Source: Renibacterium sp043789415
GTDB taxonomy: Bacteria; Actinomycetota; Actinomycetes; Actinomycetales; Micrococcaceae
Assembly (NCBI RefSeq): GCF_043789415.1
Contig: NZ_JBDLLW010000001.1
Coordinates: forward strand, 1,612,001-1,676,000
Direction of reading: 5' to 3'
Length of the DNA: 64,000 nucleotides
The notes under the pieces are model-generated. The model saw nothing but the letters and a program-made list of their open reading frames with translations, did not search any database and was not told the origin of the DNA. Positions within the stretch are counted from its first letter, which is position 1. Each line of letters opens with the position of its first letter. Of the stretch, positions 25,462-32,451 are shown in pieces. The position numbers and the translations under genes are program-made.

Positions 25462-25485
25462 TGTTGACCGGGGACAATCAACAAG
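25460..25485. promoter_or_regulatory. Inverted repeat before the protease ribosome site
   Basis: CTTGTTGA (25460-25467) and TCAACAAG (25478-25485) are exact complements with a 10-nt spacer. The repeat abuts the ribosome site AAGAAAGG of the protease gene and overlaps the end of the CRP-like box. It could be an operator or a small hairpin affecting translation. Confidence 0.45.
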
Positions 25486-25495
25486 AAAGGCAATA

Positions 25496-26275
25496 ATGCG
25501 AAAGACTGTCAAAGCGACGATGCTTGGGTTGGCTGCTCTTGGCCTCATCCTCACTGGAGGAGCCACCGCGAATGCCGCGGTTCCGGCTCCTAAGATTGTC
25601 GGCGGCACCACCGCCACCATCAGCGACTATGCACCCATCGTCGCGGTGAACCAGGCCTCTAACGGGGATAACTGGTGCGGCGGCACCTTGATCGCGCCCA
25701 AGAAAGTTCTCACCGCGGCGCACTGCGTACTCACGGGAAGCGGCAGCAAGCGGCCTACCAGCTTCTTCAAGATCAATGGTGGCAGCGCTAACCGCACCGG
25801 CGGCCCGAACACCTCCTCCGTGAGCAGCGTCTGGGCCAATCCGGACTACGCCAGCACCGGCGAAGGCGACTACGCCATCCTGACACTTTCCACCGCCTTC
25901 ACCGGCCCGGTCGCCACCCTGGAGACGAACCCCGCGGTCTACGCGGCAGGCACCAACGCCGTAGTCCTCGGCTGGGGCGACACCACGGGAAATGGCACCT
26001 ACCAGAACAAGCTCCGTAAGGTCACCGTGCCGATCACCAGCAACTCAAGCTGCTCCTCGGCCTATGGCTCCGATTTCGACGCCACCTCGATGGTCTGCGC
26101 CGGTCTCAGCCAGGGCGGCAAGGACTCCTGCCAGGGCGATTCCGGTGGCCCCCTGGTGATCGGCGGCAAGCTGGTCGGCATCGTCTCCTGGGGCAATGGC
26201 TGTGCGCTTGCCGGTTATCCGGGCGTCTACACCCGGGTCACCACCTATACGGCTGACATCCTCTCGCGGATCTGA
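25496..26275 (+). CDS. Secreted trypsin-like serine protease (S1 family)
   Basis: The 259-residue preproenzyme has a signal peptide (to about residue 28, ANA-A site), a very short pro-piece VPAPK, and the mature N-terminus IVGG at residue 34, as in chymotrypsin-like enzymes. The triad is His 76 (TAAHC), Asp 125 (GDYAIL) and Ser 216 (GDSGGP). Asp 210, six residues before the Ser, predicts cleavage after Lys or Arg. Three Cys pairs are arranged as in streptomycete trypsins. ATG 25496 has AAGAAAGG 5 nt upstream. It is a single gene with its own terminator and is followed by the repeat-bounded island. Confidence 0.95.
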   Translation: MRKTVKATMLGLAALGLILTGGATANAAVPAPKIVGGTTATISDYAPIVAVNQASNGDNWCGGTLIAPKKVLTAAHCVLTGSGSKRPTSFFKINGGSANRTGGPNTSSVSSVWANPDYASTGEGDYAILTLSTAFTGPVATLETNPAVYAAGTNAVVLGWGDTTGNGTYQNKLRKVTVPITSNSSCSSAYGSDFDATSMVCAGLSQGGKDSCQGDSGGPLVIGGKLVGIVSWGNGCALAGYPGVYTRVTTYTADILSRI

Positions 26276-26312
26276 GTTCACAGCTTCACAGCGTGAATTC
26301 TGAACGCTCTCC

Positions 26313-26349
26313 GTGGTGGTCCCGGCTCCGGTCGGGGCCACCACTTTTT
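26313..26349 (+). terminator. Rho-independent terminator of the serine protease gene
   Basis: A stem of about 12 bp (26313-26324 with 26333-26344, one G-T pair) is followed by TTTTT (26345-26349). The right arm is also the start of the 108-bp direct repeat. Confidence 0.85.
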
Positions 26350-26442
26350 AACCCCCGCCGAGTGTGCAGATCTACATCTTAAACCCACTTTAAAACATGT
26401 AGATCTGCATACTCGGTAGAGTTCAGAGCAATCGCCGGAAGC
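26335..26442. repeat. 108-bp direct repeat A, containing palindrome copy 2
   Basis: This segment is nearly identical to 28600-28706, from GGGCCACC through the palindrome (arms 26358-26377 and 26397-26416, one mismatch) to GAGTTCAGAGCAATCGCCGG. The two copies bound an AT-richer island of about 2.16 kb. The right part of the matching copy B is the leader of the yciI-like gene, so A looks like a duplicate left when the island arrived. Confidence 0.85.
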
Positions 26443-26777
26443 GTCCTGCTCAGAAGGCAGCGATCAATCCAGATTCGGTGCGGGCGAATAGGTTCATTGG
26501 CCAGCGCCTTGCGGCATCCGTCAGGCACATCTTGCAAACCAAGAGGACGCTGCCGCAGAATATTGCGCCAAAAATTTTATGTGCTCGGCCAGGCGTCCGG
26601 GAAGCCTGGCACTGACATGGTGAGGAAGTTATCCACTGTGTTCAAAAAACCATCAGAGGGATGGTGTTAACTGAAACCTCCGCCATTTAATCCATACTTG
26701 GTGCTTTTGGTGCAGAGTGGTGGATTGAGCAAGGAAAAAATTACATAACGATAGTGAGACACTGAAGGAAAATCACG
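26443..26777. other. Intergenic stretch at the left edge of the island
   Basis: I see no gene here. The left part is GC-richer and the right part (from about 26565) markedly AT-rich, as expected at an island boundary. A DnaA-box-like TTATCCACT occurs at about 26630. The promoter and ribosome site (GAAGGAAAATCACG) for the next gene lie at the right end. Confidence 0.5.
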
Positions 26778-27677
26778 ATGAAGAGACTGATTACAGCGCT
26801 TGCAACGGTTGCCGCACTAGGAGCCTTAGGGCTTAGTGCAGCTCCAGTGCAGGCTTCGGAAACAAAGAATGACCCACTGAGCCAATTGGCGAAAATTGGG
26901 TTGTACAACCCATCTGGATCTGCCACTGGCCTCAAAGAGCGTGTAGCGAAACAGCCTCAATCAGCATCTGCTGCTGTGATCAATGAAGGTCTCAAAGTGG
27001 CAGGACCTAACACATCATCGGCCCTAACAATGAAACCTGTTGGTGACCTCAAGGCATCTTCGGCTGATGGCGCCTTAGTCTTCAAAAGTTCTGCAAACTA
27101 TAGCTATGTTTTGACTGACGCAACTTCCGGGGCAACAGCTGGGTATAGCATCATCGGTTCAAAGGATTCTCCAACAGAGTACAGCTATGAAATCAACGTC
27201 GGTGGGAAACCAGCCAAGCTTTCAGCTACACAAAGTGGCTCGATTTTGGTTTCTGACCATGGCGGCAAGGCTAACAACCTCATTGCTCCGGCATGGGCAA
27301 AAGATGCGACTGGTAAAGCACTCAAGACTACTTACTCCGTCTCAAATAACGTCGTAACTCAGAAAATAGATTTTTCCAACGCTCAGTTCCCCGTGATTGC
27401 AGACCCTAGGCTCCAAAAAGATTGGCTCAACAACACGGTGGAATTTACTCGCGGCGAAACAGCAACCGCTGCTGATAGTGCTGGTGGATTTGCGCTTATC
27501 TGCGGAGGAGCAGTTGCATTGCTGCCAGTTGCAGCTGCTTGTGGAGTGCTCGCCGGTGCGTCTGTCGTCGTCGCGAACAATGCTAGGAACCAAGGTAAGT
27601 GCCTGGGTATCCGCTGGGGAAATGGGTTCCCTATCCCGGGTGCTCCGTATCCCGTTATTGTCGATTGCTACGCTTAG
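26778..27677 (+). CDS. Secreted protein with PVIADP domain and glycine-rich hydrophobic C-terminus, bacteriocin-like
   Basis: The 299-residue protein has a clear Sec signal peptide (residues 1-26, ending VQA). A beta-rich middle part ends with 'KIDFSNAQFPVIADP' (residues 197-210), a motif I recall from secreted actinobacterial proteins that carry variable C-termini. Beyond it lie a short polar stretch, a Gly/Ala/Val-rich hydrophobic segment (about 236-266: GGFALICGGAVALLPVAAAC and on), and a polar tail with Cys 275 and Cys 297; Cys 242 and 255 are in the hydrophobic part. That C-terminus resembles a bacteriocin released from a precursor. The gene is AT-richer than its surroundings and lies between two direct repeats. 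The function is unproven; a secreted toxin or signal is inference. Confidence 0.75.
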   Translation: MKRLITALATVAALGALGLSAAPVQASETKNDPLSQLAKIGLYNPSGSATGLKERVAKQPQSASAAVINEGLKVAGPNTSSALTMKPVGDLKASSADGALVFKSSANYSYVLTDATSGATAGYSIIGSKDSPTEYSYEINVGGKPAKLSATQSGSILVSDHGGKANNLIAPAWAKDATGKALKTTYSVSNNVVTQKIDFSNAQFPVIADPRLQKDWLNNTVEFTRGETATAADSAGGFALICGGAVALLPVAAACGVLAGASVVVANNARNQGKCLGIRWGNGFPIPGAPYPVIVDCYA

Positions 27678-27712
27678 GCAGAGAAGTCAAATTTTTGGAG
27701 GGCGGCATAGCT

Positions 27713-27946
27713 ATGGACTTGATGCAGATGACTAAGGAAGTGAGACGGCTAGCGTTTCGAAGCCAGTTCTTAATTTTGACCGTGGCTGTTTTTTCCGCAT
27801 CGCTCGTTCTATTGATTCTTCAATACATTGTTTTCCCAGGTGAGAGGTCGTTTACGACATTATCCTCAACTCTCGTTCCGATTATGTGGGTTTTTTTCGT
27901 GGCTTTCCTTGCCATTCGGGCTAAGAAAAATTTGAACCAACGGTAA
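27713..27946 (+). CDS. Small two-helix membrane protein, possible immunity protein
   Basis: The 77-residue protein has a basic start (KEVRRLAFRSQ), two transmembrane helices (about 18-40 and 52-68) and a basic end (RAKKNLNQR), so both ends are probably cytoplasmic. ATG 27713 has GGAGGG about 10 nt upstream; the frame's earlier ATG at 27599 overlaps the preceding gene without a ribosome site. It lies 35 bp behind the secreted bacteriocin-like protein and shares its AT-rich composition. Small two-helix proteins after bacteriocin genes are often immunity proteins, so that role is inferred from position and shape only. Confidence 0.65.
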   Translation: MDLMQMTKEVRRLAFRSQFLILTVAVFSASLVLLILQYIVFPGERSFTTLSSTLVPIMWVFFVAFLAIRAKKNLNQR

Positions 27947-28111
27947 CCCGGAAGGCCTATCTGCAATATAGTTCCTACCTCAGTTCAATTCTCGATCCTG
28001 ATCATCTTGTACCGGGTTTTAGCTACTGTCGTAGCTACTGGGGGTGTGGTTTGTTGTCAGATATATCCGCAAGGTGCAGAAAATCAACGTAGAGCTCGAA
28101 GAACCGAGGCA

Positions 28112-28158
28112 AGAGCGCAGAATGCCCTGACCAGGATATCCAGGGCATTCTGCGCTCT
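28112..28158. repeat. Perfect 18-bp inverted repeat
   Basis: Arms 28112-28129 and 28141-28158 are exact complements (AGAGCGCAGAATGCCCTG on the left) with an 11-nt loop. No clean T-run follows on either side. It lies about 165 bp after the two-helix gene and may end its transcript or be a remnant of a mobile element. Confidence 0.8.
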
Positions 28159-28307
28159 ACTGATTTTGCATTGCCATCAGCGCCGTTCTCTTGCGGAGGC
28201 GGCCAGCGTTGTTTTGCTGTGCTGGAGCTCAGTGGGTTTTTGTGTTTGGTGGTCTCAACTGATCATTCTGAGGGCGCGTCCTGCTGTGTCGGCGCGTTTT
28301 TCATGAG

Positions 28308-28577
28308 TTAGAGCAATTTATTTGAGGGCTGCTCGTGAGCGCGGTCAGTGAACAGGTCTTTTTGTAGTGTCTTTAGAAGGTTTTCGTACTCTTGCCATCT
28401 CAGCTGAGCTATCTCAGTGAAGACCTTGAATAGGGGTTCGGCAGGAGCGAATCCTTCGGTCAGTAAGTCAGTGAGCGTGATGCGCCATTGACCGCTGGTG
28501 TCGCTGTAGACTCTGGAGAATTTGCCTTGGTCTAGCCTGCGTCTGAGGGTGAGCGCGAAGTTCCGGTGTGCCGGCAA
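28308..28577 (-). CDS. Hypothetical small protein in the island, possibly a fragment
   Basis: An 89-codon reading frame starts MPAHRNFALTLRRRLDQG and ends in polar residues. It is rich in Leu, Glu and Arg, with no signal peptide or membrane segment, and I do not recognise a family. No good ribosome site is seen before the ATG. It lies at the right end of the AT-richer island, next to repeat copy B, so it could be the remains of a longer gene cut by the rearrangement. Coding status is uncertain. Confidence 0.35.
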   Translation of the reverse strand: MPAHRNFALTLRRRLDQGKFSRVYSDTSGQWRITLTDLLTEGFAPAEPLFKVFTEIAQLRWQEYENLLKTLQKDLFTDRAHEQPSNKLL

Positions 28578-28599
28578 GCTTCACTGGGGTGTCCATTTC

Positions 28600-28706
28600 G
28601 GGCCACCGCTTTTAACCCCCGCCGAGTGTGCAGATCTACATCTTAAAACCACTTTAAAACATGTAGATCTGCACACTCGGTAGAGTTCAGAGCAATCGCC
28701 GAAAGC
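28600..28706. repeat. 107-bp direct repeat B, containing palindrome copy 3
   Basis: Nearly identical to 26335-26442. The palindrome arms here (28622-28641 and 28661-28680) are perfect over 20 bp. The repeat ends 17 bp upstream of the yciI-like start. The ribosome site GAGGAGG of that gene is just outside. Confidence 0.85.
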
Positions 28707-28723
28707 ATAAACGAGGAGGAATC

Positions 28724-29104
28724 ATGAAATACGCCATCCTGATCTACTCGAACCCACAGCCCTGGGGCCACCCCACCGCCGACTATCTGGAGGTTTATCA
28801 GACGTTCCCCGCGGAACGGCGGGCCTTGATGGACCAGGAGTTCGACGAGTTGCTAGCCGAACTTCAGAGCAAGGGGGAACTCATCAGCGCCGAAGCACTC
28901 GGAGATCCTGCGGCGTCCACGCTCTACCGCTGGGGTGAAGAAGGCGAGAAGCTCGCCACCAAAGGGCCCTACGCTGAACGGCCCGAGCACCTCGCGGGAT
29001 ATTTCCTGATCAAGGTTTCCTCGCAGCAGCGGGCAGAACAGATTGCCGCCGGATTTTCCGGGCCGGGTGAAACCATCGAACTGCGCCCGGTCTTCGGCTC
29101 CTGA
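28724..29104 (+). CDS. YciI-like (DGPF domain) protein
   Basis: The 126-residue protein starts MKYAILIYSNPQPWG and has 'TLYRWGEEGEKLATKGPYAERPEHLAGYFLIKV' split over residues 66-98, the 'DGPFAExKExLGGY' type region of YciI/PhnB-neighbour proteins. In Actinobacteria these often sit with ECF sigma factors, but none is next to it here. The function is unknown, with dimeric ferredoxin-like fold expected. GAGGAGG lies 7 nt before the ATG. A strong terminator follows at 29124. Confidence 0.88.
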   Translation: MKYAILIYSNPQPWGHPTADYLEVYQTFPAERRALMDQEFDELLAELQSKGELISAEALGDPAASTLYRWGEEGEKLATKGPYAERPEHLAGYFLIKVSSQQRAEQIAAGFSGPGETIELRPVFGS

Positions 29105-29123
29105 AAACCTAGCGAGACACTAA

Positions 29124-29158
29124 GAGAGCCCTCATCCCGGTTCGGGATGAGGGCTCTC
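29124..29158. terminator. Bidirectional terminator hairpin
   Basis: A perfect 16-bp stem (29124-29139 with 29143-29158) with a 3-nt loop sits between the yciI-like gene (plus) and the tRNA-Leu gene (minus), and can serve both. T-runs are short. Confidence 0.8.
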
Positions 29159-29160
29159 AA

Positions 29161-29246
29161 TGGTGCGCGAGGGGGGATTTGAACCCCCACACCCTTTCGG
29201 ATACTGGCACCTGAAGCCAGCGCGTCTGCCGTTCCGCCACTCGCGC
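29161..29246 (-). tRNA. tRNA-Leu, anticodon CAG, CCA encoded
   Basis: On the minus strand the gene begins GCGCGAGTGGCGGAACGGCA, has the anticodon stem CTGGC/GCCAG around loop TTCAGGT (anticodon CAG), a long class II variable arm, the T-loop GGTTCAAATCC and acceptor CTCGCGC plus discriminator A and CCA. The 7-bp acceptor stem is perfect. Without CCA the gene ends at 29164. Confidence 0.95.
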
Positions 29247-29540
29247 AAAGTGTCAATTCCGACTTGGCCGATATCAAAACCCTCGGCAAGCTGGAATCAC
29301 AGCGAAAACAAGCATAGCGGAAACTTGGCTAATACTCCTAAACAGCACGTGAAAATCCCGGTTTGACGGGCCTCGAGAAGGCTCTGGAGCTGACTTTTCC
29401 ACAAGCCGGAACGCCCTTCCTTAAGGCCTTTAACAGTTCTACCAAGTAGTATCTAGGCGATAAGTAGTTCAGCGGGTGGTGGCAACTAGCCACTTTTCCG
29501 GCTCTGCAGGCAGACACCGCGACGACAAGAGGAGGTGACC

Positions 29541-30329
29541 GTGGGAATACTCGACAACGTGGAACGCGGCTTAGAAAAAGCTGTCCGAGGCGTTTTTTCC
29601 CGCGGTTCCAAATCGCAGGTTCAGCCGGTGGAGATCGCCAGTGCGCTGCGTCGCGAAATGGACGATAAGTCGATGACGCTCGCTGCGGGACGCACCCTTG
29701 CCCCCAATGTCTTCGACACCCGGCTCAGCGAAGCAGATTTTGAGCGCGCGCGTTCCTGGGGAGTCGCCCTCGCCGAAGAGCTTTGCGACGTCGCCATCCG
29801 GCACGCCAGGTCGCAGGGCTACACCCTGCAGGGCCCCGTCCGGGTCTCCTTCACCCAGGACCTGGAACTCAAAGCGGGCAATTTCGAGATCATCTCGAAT
29901 ACTCAAAAGAGTGATGGGCAACCCCAACAACAGGCTCAGCGGGCGCAGCCGAGCTACCCCGGGCAGCGCCCCAGCCAAGCCCCTCGCCCTCCGGCCAGGC
30001 CAGCGGTGCCGGCACAAGCGGCGGAGAACCTGCAGGCTGTCCTGGACATCGACGGCCAGCGATATTCCCTGAACGCCTCGTCGATCGTGCTGGGACGCTC
30101 CTCAGAAGCAGATATTCTGGTAGACGACACCGGCGTCTCACGGCAGCACCTAGAGATTCGGATCGAACCGGGCCGCGCCACCGCCGTCGACCTCGGCTCC
30201 ACCAATGGAAGCTTCGTCAATGGTTCCCGGGTCAACGGCAGTCTGGAACTGAGCGACGGAGCGATGATCTCGATTGGCCGGACCAGAATGACCTTCCGTT
30301 GGCTTCCGGTCAAGGGAGGCCGTGGATGA
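29541..30329 (+). CDS. fhaA: FhaA: DUF3662 and FHA domain protein
   Basis: The 262-residue protein has an N-terminal DUF3662 domain (residues 1-120: 'ILDNVERGLEKAVRGVFSRG', 'PVEIASALRREMD', 'RTLAPNVF'), a Gln/Pro-rich linker, and a C-terminal FHA domain with 'IVLGRSSEADILV', 'VSRQHLEI' and 'DLGSTNGSFVNG'. FHA domains bind phosphothreonine; FhaA in mycobacteria connects kinase signalling to MviN and peptidoglycan synthesis. The GTG at 29541 is chosen because AGAGGAGG lies 5 nt upstream, while the GTG at 29535 overlaps that site. It is first in the seven-gene cluster. Confidence 0.93.
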   Translation: MGILDNVERGLEKAVRGVFSRGSKSQVQPVEIASALRREMDDKSMTLAAGRTLAPNVFDTRLSEADFERARSWGVALAEELCDVAIRHARSQGYTLQGPVRVSFTQDLELKAGNFEIISNTQKSDGQPQQQAQRAQPSYPGQRPSQAPRPPARPAVPAQAAENLQAVLDIDGQRYSLNASSIVLGRSSEADILVDDTGVSRQHLEIRIEPGRATAVDLGSTNGSFVNGSRVNGSLELSDGAMISIGRTRMTFRWLPVKGGRG

Positions 30330-30811
30330 TCGAAACAAGCACGCTGACCCTGACCGTACTGCGCTTTGGCTTCCTGTTCCTGCTCTGGATCCTGATCTTC
30401 AGCATCATCACCGCGATGCGCCGGGATCTGGCGATCGGCCGCAAGGCGCGCACCGGCGCTCCGACGGCCCGGCAGGTCCGCAAGCACCCCGAACTGGTGG
30501 AAGAACCACCGGCCCGTCAGCAGGCTCACCAACTCGTGGTCACCGAGGGTCCCCTGAGCGGGCAGGTCATCCCACTCGGCAATAGCCCGATCCTGCTCGG
30601 TAGAGCCCAGGAGTCCACCCTGGTACTGGAGGACGATTATGCCTCGGGACGGCACGCCAGGCTCTTCCCGCAGGGCAGCCGATGGTTCATCGAGGACCTC
30701 GGCTCGACCAATGGCACCTACCTGGCAGATCAGCAGCTCACTCGCTCGCTCCCGGTGGAAATCGGCGTCCCCGTTCGGATCGGTAAGACGGTCATCGAAT
30801 TGAGGCCGTAA
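30326..30811 (+). CDS. fhaB: FhaB (FipA-type) membrane-anchored FHA protein
   Basis: The 161-residue protein has an N-terminal transmembrane helix (FGFLFLLWILIFSIITAM), a linker with 'ARTGAPTARQ', and one FHA domain ('LGRAQESTLVLEDDYASGRHARLF', 'DLGSTNGTYL'). The TRxxRP-like linker Thr is close to the site phosphorylated by PknA/B in mycobacteria. It interacts with FtsZ/FtsQ and PbpA in known relatives. ATG 30326 overlaps the fhaA stop; GGGAGG lies 6 nt upstream. Stop overlaps the pstP start. Confidence 0.93.
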   Translation: MIETSTLTLTVLRFGFLFLLWILIFSIITAMRRDLAIGRKARTGAPTARQVRKHPELVEEPPARQQAHQLVVTEGPLSGQVIPLGNSPILLGRAQESTLVLEDDYASGRHARLFPQGSRWFIEDLGSTNGTYLADQQLTRSLPVEIGVPVRIGKTVIELRP

Positions 30812-32451
30812 TGGCCGGTCCGTTGATTCTGCGTTACGCAGCACGTTCCGATGTGGGCAAGATTCGCGCGAAAAACGATGACTCGGCCTACGCCGGGCAG
30901 TATCTCGCGGTGGTCGCCGATGGCATGGGCGGTCACGCCGGAGGCGATGTGGCGAGCGCTTCGACGGTGCTCGACCTGATCCATCTGGATCGGGATGGTT
31001 ATCGTGGCGACGCCGGAACCATCCTGGCCGATGAGATCCAGACCGCAAACTCGCTGCTTTCCGAGATGGTGCACGTGAATCCGAAGCTGACCGGAATGGG
31101 CACCACCGTCACAGCGGTCCTGCTCTCCGAAGGAAAGCTGGAGTTCGCGCACATCGGCGATTCCCGGGCTTATCGGCTCAAGGACGGTGTCTTCGAGCAG
31201 ATCAGCACCGATCACACCTTCGTCCAGCGGCTGATCGAAGAGGGCCGACTGACTCCGGAAGAAGCCGAGACTCACCCACATAAAAATGTGCTGATGCGGG
31301 TGCTAGGAGACGTCGATGCCTCACCGGAGTTGGATCTCACCAGCTTCGAAGCAAGTCCCGGCGAGCGCTGGTTGCTCTGCTCCGACGGACTGAACTTCGT
31401 AGACCTTCCAGTGGTGGAACAGGTCTTCCGGGAGACCTCTTCACTCAGTGAGTGCGCGGAAAAACTGATCGAGCTCACTCTCGGGGTGGGCTCGCCGGAC
31501 AATGTCACGGTTGTCGTGATCGAGGTTTCCGAAGCCAGTGCCGATGATCTGCGCACCGATCAATTCGAGGTTGTGCCGCCCGCCGAGGAACAACTTCTCG
31601 AGCTGCCAGAGACGGCTGTGCCCGAGTCAGTGATAAGCACCGCAGAACAACAGCCGGCCGCTGCCGCAGCTGAACTCACCGAGCAGAGCAGCGACACTCC
31701 GGTGGGCACAGATAGCCCTTCCGCTGCTGTACAGAGCACCGATGGGCAGCCACTCGGCAGCCATATCGCTGCGGATGTGGTGCGTGAGGATTTGGCCCAT
31801 CGGCCTCACGAGCTCGTCGGGGCAGCGATCACCGCCGCCGCCGAAGGCAAGATCCCGATGGTCGCTGGCCGTTCCACTTCCCGGCGGGCAGCTGCTGTGC
31901 TGACCCACAAGCCCGAGCAAGCCGAGGACGAGGAAGTGCTCAGCTCAGAGCCGCCGAAGCGACGCCGCTGGTTCACCTTGGCGGTAAGCGCACTGCTGCT
32001 CGTAGTGATCGTTGGCGGCGCCTGGCTGGGCTATGCCTGGACTCAGACTCGCTACTATGTGGGCGAATACCACGGCAAAGTGGCGATCTTCAACGGCATC
32101 TCGCAATCCCTCGGGCCGATCCAGCTCTCCCGCGTCTACACCGAGACCCCGGTCACCGTGGATTCGCTCCCCGAGTTCTCCCGCCAGCGACTGGCCCAGA
32201 CACTGGCCGCCGCGACCCTCACCGATGCCAATCAAATCGTCTCCGATCTGCAACTGGGCATCGTCAGCCCGCCCGGCAGCGAAAATCCCAGCCCGAGCTC
32301 CAAGCCGAGCTCTTCTCCTTCGGGAGGGAAACCCAGCTCTAGTCCGAGCAGCTGCCCCAGCTCAGGTTCAGCAAAGCCCAGTGGCTCAGCCTCTCCGTCC
32401 GCTACCGGCAACTCAAGTGCCAGCCCAGACTGCAAAGGAGGTCGGCCATGA
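30811..32451 (+). CDS. pstP: PstP-type PP2C Ser/Thr phosphatase
   Basis: The 546-residue membrane phosphatase reverses PknA/PknB phosphorylation. The catalytic domain (residues 1-240) has all PP2C motifs: 'RAKNDDSAY', 'VVADGMGGHAGGDVAS', 'GMGTTVTAV', 'HIGDSRAYRL', 'LLCSDGL' and 'DNVTVVVIEV'. A variable linker of about 150 residues follows, then a transmembrane helix (LAVSALLLVVIVGGAWLGY) and an outside domain ('YYVGEYHGKVAIFNGI') with a Ser/Pro/Gly-rich tail. It overlaps fhaB by 1 bp and rodA by 4 bp. Confidence 0.95.
   Translation: MAGPLILRYAARSDVGKIRAKNDDSAYAGQYLAVVADGMGGHAGGDVASASTVLDLIHLDRDGYRGDAGTILADEIQTANSLLSEMVHVNPKLTGMGTTVTAVLLSEGKLEFAHIGDSRAYRLKDGVFEQISTDHTFVQRLIEEGRLTPEEAETHPHKNVLMRVLGDVDASPELDLTSFEASPGERWLLCSDGLNFVDLPVVEQVFRETSSLSECAEKLIELTLGVGSPDNVTVVVIEVSEASADDLRTDQFEVVPPAEEQLLELPETAVPESVISTAEQQPAAAAAELTEQSSDTPVGTDSPSAAVQSTDGQPLGSHIAADVVREDLAHRPHELVGAAITAAAEGKIPMVAGRSTSRRAAAVLTHKPEQAEDEEVLSSEPPKRRRWFTLAVSALLLVVIVGGAWLGYAWTQTRYYVGEYHGKVAIFNGISQSLGPIQLSRVYTETPVTVDSLPEFSRQRLAQTLAAATLTDANQIVSDLQLGIVSPPGSENPSPSSKPSSSPSGGKPSSSPSSCPSSGSAKPSGSASPSATGNSSASPDCKGGRP

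Noticed and set aside
28007..28306. 99-codon plus-strand frame in the island
   Set aside because: It runs straight through the perfect 18-bp inverted repeat, has no ribosome site and no recognisable motif.
29954..31048. 364-codon minus-strand frame over fhaA/fhaB/pstP
   Set aside because: Antisense to three well-conserved genes, with Arg/His-rich nonsense composition.
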